Source: CAYRKT01 sp964425005 (GTDB taxonomy: Bacteria; Synergistota; Synergistia; CAYRKT01). Taken from it: a stretch of 15,133 nucleotides of DNA. Numbering within the stretch: the stretch's first letter is position 1; the number at the start of each line of letters is the position of its first letter. Where the stretch lies: the NCBI GenBank assembly GCA_964425005.1, contig CAYRKT010000035.1:1-15133 (forward strand), written 5' to 3'. Below are positions 1 to 6,242 of this stretch, one piece after another. The notes beneath the pieces are model-generated. The model did not search any database, was not told the DNA's origin, and was given only the letters and a program-made list of their open reading frames with translations. The position numbers were made by a program, and so were the translations under genes.

Positions 1-169
1 CGCCCCTCCTCACCTCGTAGAGGGCCACGAGGTCGAGCCCTAGGAAGTCCCTGAATATGGACAAGAAGCTCCTCAACGCCCTGCCGAAGGGCTCCTCCAG
101 GAACAGCTTGTAGGCTCGAAGCAAAAGATCCTGTTCCCTCTTGCGCTCCGCCTCCACCAGTAGATACAA
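1..169 (-). CDS. N-terminal part of an unidentified protein, cut by the window edge
   Basis: An open minus-strand frame runs from an in-frame TAG at 229-227 to the left edge. About 55 residues are visible. They read as natural protein: a charged helix (VEAERKREQD), then LEEPFGRALRSFLSIF and DFLGLDLVALYEV. This helix followed by a beta-strand resembles the start of a GAF-type sensory domain, but the match is by eye only. The candidate starts are TTG at 169 (a GGGGG run about 10 nt upstream) or GTG at 157; neither has a strong ribosome binding site, so the start is uncertain. It lies beyond the hairpin that follows the phosphohexomutase gene and may be its own transcription unit. No function is assigned. 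Confidence 0.45.
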   Translation of the reverse strand, partial: MYLLVEAERKREQDLLLRAYKLFLEEPFGRALRSFLSIFRDFLGLDLVALYEVRRG

Positions 170-196
170 ACCACATCGACCCCCAACAACGCAGCA

Positions 197-223
197 GGGG
201 GGCGATGCGGCCGATCGCCCCCC
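197..223 (-). terminator. Terminator-like hairpin after the phosphohexomutase gene
   Basis: A perfect 10-bp inverted repeat (GGGGGGCGAT / ATCGCCCCCC) encloses a 7-nt loop. It begins 26 nt past the stop codon of the phosphohexomutase gene. On the minus strand it is followed by TGCTGCGTTGTTGG, which is only moderately T-rich. It therefore fits an imperfect intrinsic terminator or a 3'-end stabilising hairpin. Confidence 0.5.
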
Positions 224-248
224 TCGCTAGACCTCAAGGAGCGAAGCT

Positions 249-1646
249 TCAAACCTCCAGAAGTCCCTCCGCCCGCGCTATCAGCTGGTCCACCTGGGAT
301 GGGGAGAAAGCCTCGGCGTATATCCGGACCATGTCCTCCGTGCCGGACGGCCTGATCAACACCCAGGATCCGTCCTCGAAGACCAGCTTGAGCCCATCCA
401 CCCTGAGCTCCTTGGAGACTGGTAGCCCGAACCGCGACGAGAGATCCTCTCCCTCCATCCTGGCGAGGATCCGCGCCTTCTCCTCGGAGGAGCACTCCAC
501 GTCCCTCCTCCGGGAGTAGAGCTGAAAGCCCAGCTCCTCCACCAGCTCCTCCCAGAGGGCGGAAAGGCTCATGCCGGTGGACGAGACCATCTTGACCACC
601 AGAAGACAAGCCAGAACGCCGTCCTTCTCGGGGACGTGCCCCTTGACGCTCATGCCGCCGGACTCCTCCCCAGCCAGCAGCACGTCCTCGGCCAGCATCA
701 GCTTGGCCAGGTGTTTGAAGCCCACTGGGGTCTCGAAACAGCGCTGCGAGCGCCTGGAGGCGATCGCATCCAGCATGTGGGTCGTGGAGACGGTCCTTGC
801 CACACCTCCCCTCTTGCCCTCCCTGAGTAGATACCAGTAAAGGAGGGCGAGGACGCGGTTCGCCGGGAAGAAGACCCCCCCTATGTCCACCACCCCGAAC
901 CTGTCGGCGTCGCCGTCGGTGGCGAGGCCCAGGTAGCCGTCGCGCTCGCAGAGGGAGATGAGGTCCCTCAGGGTTTCGGCCTTCGGCTCGGGAGAGACGC
1001 CCCCGAAGGTGGGATCTGGTCTCTCCCTGAGGCAGACGAAGTCCACCCCCAGGCTCTGGAGCAAGGGCTTGACGTACCTGCCGCCCGAGCCGTGCATCCC
1101 GTCGTAGGCCACCCTGACGCCGTCGAGGCGCCCGAGGTCTCCCACCAGAGAGCGGACGTGATCCAGGTAGGCCTGCGAGAGGTCGACCTCCTCGCCCTCG
1201 AAGGGCCTTCTCTTCGGCCTGGGCTCAGATACCAGAAGATCCGCTATGTTCCTCTCTATCTCGGAGGTTATCTCGGAGAAAGCAGGACCCCCGTAGTGGG
1301 GGATGAACTTCATGCCCTGGTAGTGAGGGGGGTTATGGCTGGCGGTGAACATCACGGCCCCAGCCGCCCTCCGGGAGACTATGGCGTGGGCGCAGGCGGG
1401 GGTGGCGGAGACCCCCTCCAGCAACACGGGCTCGAGGCCCATCGAGCTCAGCTCCCCCGCGCAGAGCCTGCTGAACGCGTCGCCCAGGAAGCGGGCATCC
1501 CTGGCCACCAGGACCTCGCGGCCTCCCATCCCGTGGTCCAACAGGTATCTCCCTATGGCCCTGGAGACCACCAAGACCCCGTCGAAGGTGAAGTCGTCAG
1601 CTATCACCCCCCTCCACCCATCCGTGCCGAACCTCACCGCGGACAA
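249..1646 (-). CDS. Phosphoglucomutase/phosphomannomutase family protein
   Basis: This is an alpha-D-phosphohexomutase of 465 aa, the usual family length. It should interconvert hexose 1- and 6-phosphates through a phosphoserine, supplying sugar nucleotides for envelope polysaccharides. All four family motifs are visible: the active-site loop TASHNP (Ser103), the metal loop DGDADRFG (Asp244/246/248), the sugar-binding GEESGG (326-331), and the phosphate-binding RPSGTED (432-438). The active-site loop reads TASHNPPHYQGMKF rather than the form usual in GlmM, so I favour a general phosphoglucomutase/phosphomannomutase over phosphoglucosamine mutase; substrate cannot be settled here. The start is TTG, 16 nt after the M23 gene stop, with GGGGGTGGTGAT as ribosome binding site. 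The tight spacing implies co-transcription and perhaps translational coupling with the upstream peptidase gene. Confidence 0.9.
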   Translation of the reverse strand: MSAVRFGTDGWRGVIADDFTFDGVLVVSRAIGRYLLDHGMGGREVLVARDARFLGDAFSRLCAGELSSMGLEPVLLEGVSATPACAHAIVSRRAAGAVMFTASHNPPHYQGMKFIPHYGGPAFSEITSEIERNIADLLVSEPRPKRRPFEGEEVDLSQAYLDHVRSLVGDLGRLDGVRVAYDGMHGSGGRYVKPLLQSLGVDFVCLRERPDPTFGGVSPEPKAETLRDLISLCERDGYLGLATDGDADRFGVVDIGGVFFPANRVLALLYWYLLREGKRGGVARTVSTTHMLDAIASRRSQRCFETPVGFKHLAKLMLAEDVLLAGEESGGMSVKGHVPEKDGVLACLLVVKMVSSTGMSLSALWEELVEELGFQLYSRRRDVECSSEEKARILARMEGEDLSSRFGLPVSKELRVDGLKLVFEDGSWVLIRPSGTEDMVRIYAEAFSPSQVDQLIARAEGLLEV

Positions 1647-1662
1647 TGGATCACCACCCCCC

Positions 1663-3273
1663 TCATCGCAACACCCTCAGCGGGTTGATGGGCGAGCCGT
1701 GCCTCCTGACCTCGAAGTGCAGATGGCTTCCGGTAGCCCTCCCGGTGGCCCCCACGTAGCCTATCACCTGACCCGCCGACACCACCTGTCCCACCGAGAC
1801 AGCGAGCCTGGAGGCGTGGGCGTAGAGGGTGTTCCAGCCGTCGCCGTGGTCCAGGACTACGGTGAGCCCATAGCTGCCCATCCACCCGGCGAAGACCACC
1901 CTGCCGGCGGCAGCCGCCCTGAACGGCGTCCCCCTGGGGGCCCTCACGTCTATCGCCGAGTGGAACTCCCTCCTCCTGGGCCTGAACGGGTCCGACCTCC
2001 AGCCGAAGTGGCTCGAGATCTCCCCCCTCAGGGGCCAGACGAACCTGCCGGAGGCGACGTACACCCCCCTGGAACCCTGGGCAGAGGACGGCGCCGCCGG
2101 CGGAGCGCTCTCCACCCTCAGCACAGCGCCGGGCAGGAAGAGGATCATCCCCCTCTCGAGCTTTGAGCCCTCCTCCAGCCTGTTGGCCGAGATTATGGCC
2201 TCCTTGGTCACGTTGAAGCGCCTGGATATGGAGTCCAAAGTGTCCCTATCCCCCACCCTGACCAGAGCACCGTCCTGGTTCGGGATCCTGAGCTTCATCC
2301 CCGGCTTCAGAAGGTCGGGGTCCTTGAGGTGGTCGTTGCAGCCAATGATGGTGTCCAGCGTGAGGTTGAACCTGCCCGCTATGCTCCAGAGGGTGTCCCC
2401 GGGGGCCACCACGTAGTCCGTGAAGGATACGGGCTCGGCGTTCCTCCTGGCGTCCTCGGCCAGGGCCCTGCGCCTCGCCATCTCCCTCCTGACCTCGTCC
2501 ACCAAGCTCCTGTCGGAGGGGATCAGGAGCTGCTGCCCAACCCTAAGGAGATGGGGGTTCTTGAGGTCGTTCGCCCTCACCAGGGAGTCCACGTCGAGGC
2601 CGAAGCGCCTGGCTATGACCTCGAGCGTCTCCCCCTCGGCGACGGTGTGCTCGCTCCACCTGGCCCTGGGGACAGCCTTCACCCTCGAGAGGAGGGACAC
2701 CCCGGCGGCCAGGGAGACGGCGGGTATGCTGGGGGAGACCACAGACAACGAGGCCCCCCGGGATATCCCCTCTATCGCCCGGGAGACCTCCTTCAGCTCC
2801 GGGACGCCGAGGAACCTGGAGCTGTAGGCTTTGACCTCGGGGGAGAAGAGGGAGCTACCTCCTAGACCGACGCCCACGGAGGAGTCGAGCTCGAGGCCAC
2901 CGCCCCCCCACCTGCTCCACTTGAACGCCAAGGCCTCTCCCAGCTCGTTGCCGCTGGAGGCCAGGGCGACGAAGAGCTCCAGGTCGCCGGGCAACCTCGA
3001 CAGGATGGCCTCGCCCACCTCGCGCTCCCCGGCGAAGGGGACGAACCGCTGCGACCCGAAGCCCGAGCCGAAGAACGGCCCCACCTCCACGGACCAGAGG
3101 GCGCTGGAAGAGACCTGGGACCTTCCGAAGGGATCACCCCACCAGGATAGCTCCACCCTAGAACTCGAGGCCAAACCCACGGCCGACAGGAGAACCGAGA
3201 GGGCCAACAGGAGAAGCCGCCGCCTCTTGCGCCTTCTGCCGCCAGGAGTAAAGCGCGAAGGTGTCGAGGACAC
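1663..3273 (-). CDS. Exported LysM-repeat M23 (LytM/NlpD-type) murein hydrolase
   Basis: A 536-aa secreted peptidoglycan endopeptidase. Residues 1-37 form an Arg-rich n-region and a hydrophobic core, giving a signal peptide or membrane anchor. Residues about 40-205 match no domain I recognise. Three LysM murein-binding repeats follow (about 209-252, 286-331, 336-381; e.g. VVAPGDTLWSIAGRF). A Pro/Ala/Ser linker leads to an M23 domain (about 410-536). The zinc ligands are present: His438 and Asp442 in FHSAID, and the HLHFEV motif (His517/His519), with His486 in LYAH. A catalytic enzyme is therefore more likely than a degenerate EnvC/NlpD activator. The start is GTG with a strong AAAGGAGG ribosome binding site. 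The gene leads a two-gene unit with the phosphohexomutase and has its own promoter in the gap after rho. Confidence 0.93.
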   Translation of the reverse strand: MSSTPSRFTPGGRRRKRRRLLLLALSVLLSAVGLASSSRVELSWWGDPFGRSQVSSSALWSVEVGPFFGSGFGSQRFVPFAGEREVGEAILSRLPGDLELFVALASSGNELGEALAFKWSRWGGGGLELDSSVGVGLGGSSLFSPEVKAYSSRFLGVPELKEVSRAIEGISRGASLSVVSPSIPAVSLAAGVSLLSRVKAVPRARWSEHTVAEGETLEVIARRFGLDVDSLVRANDLKNPHLLRVGQQLLIPSDRSLVDEVRREMARRRALAEDARRNAEPVSFTDYVVAPGDTLWSIAGRFNLTLDTIIGCNDHLKDPDLLKPGMKLRIPNQDGALVRVGDRDTLDSISRRFNVTKEAIISANRLEEGSKLERGMILFLPGAVLRVESAPPAAPSSAQGSRGVYVASGRFVWPLRGEISSHFGWRSDPFRPRRREFHSAIDVRAPRGTPFRAAAAGRVVFAGWMGSYGLTVVLDHGDGWNTLYAHASRLAVSVGQVVSAGQVIGYVGATGRATGSHLHFEVRRHGSPINPLRVLR

Positions 3274-3335
3274 CCTCTCCCCCCTCCTTTCACGCCAGGC
3301 TAGAGGATGAACCTGATTTTAAAAAACCGTCAACT

Positions 3336-3357
3336 CGAGAGCTTTAAAAGCTTCTCG
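3336..3357. repeat. Palindrome at the predicted transcription start of the M23 gene
   Basis: A perfect 13-bp palindromic core (AGCTTTAAAAGCT) is extended by CGAG/CTCG arms, with one unpaired base on one side. It covers roughly +1 to +20 of the promoter predicted for the M23 gene. It could be a repressor operator or a 5'-UTR hairpin. It is not a convincing terminator for rho, because the T-tract on the minus strand starts about 9 nt beyond the stem. Confidence 0.5.
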
Positions 3358-3361
3358 GCAC

Positions 3362-3391
3362 ATGCTAGCACAAAAGCGACGCTGATTTCAA
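3362..3391 (-). promoter_or_regulatory. Sigma-A promoter for the M23 peptidase-phosphohexomutase unit
   Basis: On the minus strand the -35 is TTGAAA (3386-3391), followed by an 18-bp spacer ending in TGC and a -10 of TAGCAT (3362-3367). The TGC directly before it makes an extended -10. Predicted transcription start is near 3355, leaving an 82-nt leader to the GTG start. It lies just after the rho stop codon, so this unit need not depend on read-through from rho. Confidence 0.6.
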
Positions 3392-3408
3392 GACAGTATA
3401 GCTGGGTC

Positions 3409-4863
3409 TCATATCTTTATGCTGCCCAGGAACTCCCTGTTGGTCTTGGTGTTCTTGAGCTTCTCTATCACCTTGCTCAGGGCCTCCACCTCGTCCATGT
3501 TGAGCATGGCCCTGCGCAAGGTCCACACCTTCTGGAGGGTCTCCTCGTCGAGCAATAACTCCTCCCTCCTGGTGCCGGACCTGGCTATGTCTATGGCGGG
3601 GAATATCCTCTGCTCGGCTATCTTGCGGCTCAGGTGTATCTCCATGTTGCCGGTCCCCTTGAACTCCTCGTATATCACGTCGTCCATGCGGCTTCCGGTG
3701 TCCACCAGCGCCGTGGCTATTATGGTGAGGCTACCGCCCCCTTCGATGTTCCTGGCGGCACCGAAGAACTTCTTGGGCACGTAGAGGGCGCTGGGGTCCA
3801 ACCCCCCGGAGAGGGTCCTGCCGCTGGGCGGCACCACCAGGTTCGAGGCCCTGGTCATCCTGGTGATGCTGTCCAGCAGCACCACCACGTCCTTGCCCAG
3901 CTCCACCAGTCTCTTGACCTTCTCCAGGGTGAGGCTAGCCACCCTCATGTGGTCGTTCGGCGTCCTGTCGAAGGTGGAGTAGATGATCTCCCCGTCCACC
4001 GACCTCTTCATGTCGGTGACCTCCTCCGGCCTCTCGTCGATGAGGAGCACGAAGAGCAAGACCTCGGGGTGGTTCTTGGTGATGGCGTTGGCTATCTTCT
4101 TCAACAGGGTCGTCTTACCGGCCTTCGGGGGTGAGACTATCAGGGCCCTCTGCCCCTTGCCTATGGGGGCGAACATGTCGACCAGACGGGTGGAGATGTC
4201 CTTGGGGTCGTGCTCCAGCTGGAACTTCTCGGTGGGGAAGATGGGGACCAGCTGATCGAAGTGAGGCCTCTTCCTTATCTCCTCGGGCGGCAGGTCGTTC
4301 ACGGCCTCCACCCGCAGCAGTGCGGCGTAGTGCTCCTGGTCCTTGGGAAGCCTCACGAAGCCCCAGACCACGTCCCCGTCCCTCAGGGCGAACTTCTTTA
4401 TCTGGGACCCCGAGACGTATATGTCCTCGTTGCTGGGCTTCATGGTCTCCATGCGCAGGAACCCGTAGCCGGCCTCCTGGAGTATCTCCAGCGTGCCCCC
4501 GGCGAACTTGAGGTTGAGGGCCTGGGCCTGGGCCTGCATCAGGGCGTTCACCAGCTCCTCCTTGCGCATGGTGGAGTATCCGGCTACGCCGGCCTCCTTG
4601 GCCAGCCTCCTCAGGTTGGCTATGGTGTCCTGCTTCAAAGCGATGTAGCTGTAGGCCGGCTTGAGAGGCTCGCCCGAGGGGGAGCTAGCCGCCCTAGATA
4701 CCCCCCTGCCCTGGGACGCCTGCGGGGCTACCTCCCTGGCGGCCTCCTGAGGTGCGCCGCCGTTTTGAGAGCCCGGTTCCCCGCCGCTCGAGACCGCCTC
4801 GGACCCATCCCTAGAGGTCGTCGTTTGCTCCATCTCCAGCTCCACCGTCCTCCTCTTATACAT
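3409..4863 (-). CDS. rho: Transcription termination factor Rho
   Basis: Rho is the hexameric RNA-dependent ATPase/helicase that ends transcription at C-rich rut sites. The 484-aa protein has a Gly/Ser/Glu-rich, probably disordered N-terminus (about 1-70), a RHO_N helical domain (about 77-115), the cold-shock-like RNA-binding fold (about 120-190), and the RecA-type ATPase. Walker A is SPPKAGKTT (244-252) and Walker B VVVLLD (326-331), followed by SITRMTRA. The Q-loop region PPSGRTLSGGLD (345-356) and LLIDERPEEV are intact, so the protein should be active. The ATG lies inside the transaldolase 3' end (8-nt overlap), with GGAG and GAGGG upstream. A start at Met11 is possible. The shared promoter is upstream of the transaldolase gene. 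A transaldolase near rho is a known bacterial arrangement (e.g. Bacillus subtilis ywjH-rho region). Confidence 0.97.
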   Translation of the reverse strand: MYKRRTVELEMEQTTTSRDGSEAVSSGGEPGSQNGGAPQEAAREVAPQASQGRGVSRAASSPSGEPLKPAYSYIALKQDTIANLRRLAKEAGVAGYSTMRKEELVNALMQAQAQALNLKFAGGTLEILQEAGYGFLRMETMKPSNEDIYVSGSQIKKFALRDGDVVWGFVRLPKDQEHYAALLRVEAVNDLPPEEIRKRPHFDQLVPIFPTEKFQLEHDPKDISTRLVDMFAPIGKGQRALIVSPPKAGKTTLLKKIANAITKNHPEVLLFVLLIDERPEEVTDMKRSVDGEIIYSTFDRTPNDHMRVASLTLEKVKRLVELGKDVVVLLDSITRMTRASNLVVPPSGRTLSGGLDPSALYVPKKFFGAARNIEGGGSLTIIATALVDTGSRMDDVIYEEFKGTGNMEIHLSRKIAEQRIFPAIDIARSGTRREELLLDEETLQKVWTLRRAMLNMDEVEALSKVIEKLKNTKTNREFLGSIKI

Positions 4864-5515
4864 GTTCCCTCATCAACTCCTCCCAGTCCCTCTTGAACCT
4901 CTCGAGGCCTGAGCTGGTCAGGTGGTGCGAAACAGACGACGAGATCACCCCGAACGGAACGGTGGCCACGTGACATCCCATCCTGGCCACCTCTATCAGC
5001 TGCCTCACGTTCCTGATGCTCGCGGCTATGACCTCGCAGCGCAACCCCGAGCCCAGAAGCACCTCGAGCGTCTGCCCCACCAGGGAAAGGCCGTCGAACC
5101 CCGCGTCCTCCATCCTGCCCACGAAGGGGCTTACGTACCTGGCCCCTGCCAGGGCGGCCAGGAGGGCCTGCGCCGGCGAGAAGACCAGCGTGACGTTCAC
5201 CTTGATCCCCTTGGAGGAGAGCAGCTTGGTGGCCTTAAGCCCCTCTTCGGTCATGGGGATCTTCACCACCACCCTGGAGGGATGGATCTCCACCAGCCCC
5301 AGGGCCTCCTCGACCATGCCCTCGAATTCCTGCGACAGGACCTCGACGCTCACGTCCCCCTCCACCAGCTCGCATATCCTCCTCACGTGCCCCCTGAAAT
5401 CCCTGGCCCCTTCCTTGCGGAGCAACGACGGGTTGGTGGTCACGCCGCTTATCACGCCCATCGACCAGGCCCTGGCTATCTCCTCCAGGTTGGCGCTGTC
5501 CAGGAAAAGCCGCAT
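4856..5515 (-). CDS. tal: Transaldolase of the small TalC/FSA-like family
   Basis: A 219-aa (beta/alpha)8 class I aldolase family enzyme, expected to move dihydroxyacetone units between sugar phosphates in the non-oxidative pentose phosphate pathway. Key residues: Asp6 (FLDSAN), Asn28 (TTNPS), the Schiff-base Lys85 (VVVKIPMT) and SPFVGR (129-134). Where E. coli fructose-6-phosphate aldolase has Gln59 and Tyr131, this protein has Glu58 and Phe131, the pattern of true transaldolases; I therefore prefer transaldolase, inferred from residues only. The ATG is chosen because it has an AGAGGTG ribosome binding site and gives the canonical MRLFLDSAN start. A longer frame from GTG at 5641 adds 42 residues atypical of the family. 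Its last codons overlap the rho start, so the two are translationally linked. Confidence 0.93.
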   Translation of the reverse strand: MRLFLDSANLEEIARAWSMGVISGVTTNPSLLRKEGARDFRGHVRRICELVEGDVSVEVLSQEFEGMVEEALGLVEIHPSRVVVKIPMTEEGLKATKLLSSKGIKVNVTLVFSPAQALLAALAGARYVSPFVGRMEDAGFDGLSLVGQTLEVLLGSGLRCEVIAASIRNVRQLIEVARMGCHVATVPFGVISSSVSHHLTSSGLERFKRDWEELMREHV

Positions 5516-5661
5516 GGTTTCACCTCTCTCCTCTAAAGAGGATCTCAGCCCCTGTGGGATGGAACCTCCGAAGCAGGGATTTGCCCGTAAGGAGCGCGGA
5601 GCTACGGTCACCCCTCGCAGACGTGCCAGAAAGCCGCCCACGAGACCACCATCTGGATTAC
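5516..5661 (-). promoter_or_regulatory. Long leader of the transaldolase-rho transcript
   Basis: About 146 nt separate the predicted transcription start from the transaldolase ATG. Near the 3' end CCTCTTTAGAGG can fold on itself. The same CCTCT could instead pair with the AGAGAGG of the ribosome binding site. A TCCCTG/CAGGGG pairing is possible further upstream. No known riboswitch class is recognised. A regulatory role is speculative. Confidence 0.3.
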
Positions 5662-5686
5662 CGCCCCTATGCTAAATTCATAAAAT
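5658..5686 (+). promoter_or_regulatory. Weak candidate promoter for the ECF transporter gene
   Basis: A good -10 TAAAAT (5681-5686) lies 17 bp from a poor -35 TTACCG (5658-5663). Its position, with a start near 5693, suits the ORF beginning at 5730. It overlaps the divergent transaldolase promoter, so the two could interfere. Confidence 0.35.
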
Positions 5687-5697
5687 CTCGTTGTCAA
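5669..5697 (-). promoter_or_regulatory. Strong sigma-A promoter for transaldolase-rho
   Basis: On the minus strand a perfect -35 TTGACA (5692-5697), 17-bp spacer and -10 TAGCAT (5669-5674) are present. Transcription should start near 5662. This is the best promoter match in the window. It overlaps the weaker opposing promoter proposed for the ECF gene. Confidence 0.75.
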
Positions 5698-5729
5698 GGC
5701 TCAATCGAACTCGAGGAGGAGATGAGGAC

Positions 5730-6239
5730 ATGAGGCTAAGCGGTAGTTTCACCGTGGCGGTGGCACTGATGGCCAGCTTCACCGCCGTCGCCACCATGGT
5801 CCACGTGCCAGTGGTGGGCGGCAAGGTCTACTTCAACCTGGGGGACGTGGTGGTGCTGTCCTCCGCCTACCTGCTGGGCAGGTTGGGCGGCGCGCTGGCG
5901 GGAGGGATGGGGAGCGCCCTGGCCGACCTGCTCCTGGGATACCCCATCTGGGCTCCCATAACCCTGGTGATAAAGGGGATCGAGGGCCTCGTGGCTGGTA
6001 GCCTGTGCCGCAGGAGGAGCAGACTCCTGGCCTTCTCGGCAGGCGCCTCGGTCGTAGCGGTGGGCTACCCCATCGCCGCCGGGATCCTGTACGGGCCAGC
6101 GGTGGTGCCGGCTGAGATCGTCACAGATCTGGTTCAGGCGTCAGCGGGAGTGCTGGGGGCGATGGTCCTGACCTCCGCGGCCGACCGCATCGGGCTAACC
6201 CTGGCGGCCCAGAACCTCCTGAGCCCCCTCAAGCGTTGA
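5730..6239 (+). CDS. ECF transporter substrate-binding S component, substrate unknown
   Basis: A 169-aa polytopic membrane protein of the energy-coupling-factor type. It would bind a vitamin or similar micronutrient in the membrane and use a shared EcfA/A'/T module encoded elsewhere. The N-terminal helix (about 5-25) is followed by KVYFNLGDVVVL, then GRLGGALAGGMGSALADLLL and APITLVIKGIEGLVAG, an arrangement typical of the riboflavin/HMP-type S-component group (ECF_ribofla_trS). Hydrophobic segments fit five to six helices. Substrate cannot be named from sequence. The ATG is preferred because GAGGAGGAG lies upstream; a TTG at 5691 would add 13 non-hydrophobic residues and overlaps the opposing -35. 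It is a single-gene unit, divergent from transaldolase and converging by 11 nt on the D-glutamate cyclase gene. Confidence 0.82.
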   Translation: MRLSGSFTVAVALMASFTAVATMVHVPVVGGKVYFNLGDVVVLSSAYLLGRLGGALAGGMGSALADLLLGYPIWAPITLVIKGIEGLVAGSLCRRRSRLLAFSAGASVVAVGYPIAAGILYGPAVVPAEIVTDLVQASAGVLGAMVLTSAADRIGLTLAAQNLLSPLKR

Positions 6240-6242
6240 GGG
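6226..6242. terminator. Hairpin covering both stop codons of a convergent gene pair
   Basis: A perfect 7-bp stem (CCCTCAA / TTGAGGG) with a GCG loop contains the stop codons of both the ECF gene (TGA 6237-6239) and the opposing cyclase gene (6229-6231). Neither side has a T-tract. It may act as a two-way 3'-end hairpin rather than a classical terminator. Confidence 0.4.

Noticed and set aside
5516..5580. TPP-riboswitch-like CTGAGAT and tRNA T-loop-like GGTTCCATCCC in the transaldolase leader
   Set aside because: The remaining conserved blocks of the THI element and a cloverleaf with acceptor stem are absent, and a sugar enzyme with rho is not an expected TPP target.
5516..5641. N-terminal extension of transaldolase from GTG 5641
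   Set aside because: The added residues are atypical for the family, and the ATG at 5515 has its own AGAGGTG ribosome binding site. The stretch serves better as a leader.
5691..5729. TTG start at 5691 for the ECF gene
   Set aside because: The ATG at 5730 has a strong GAGGAGGAG site, while the upstream codons are polar and overlap the opposing -35 box.
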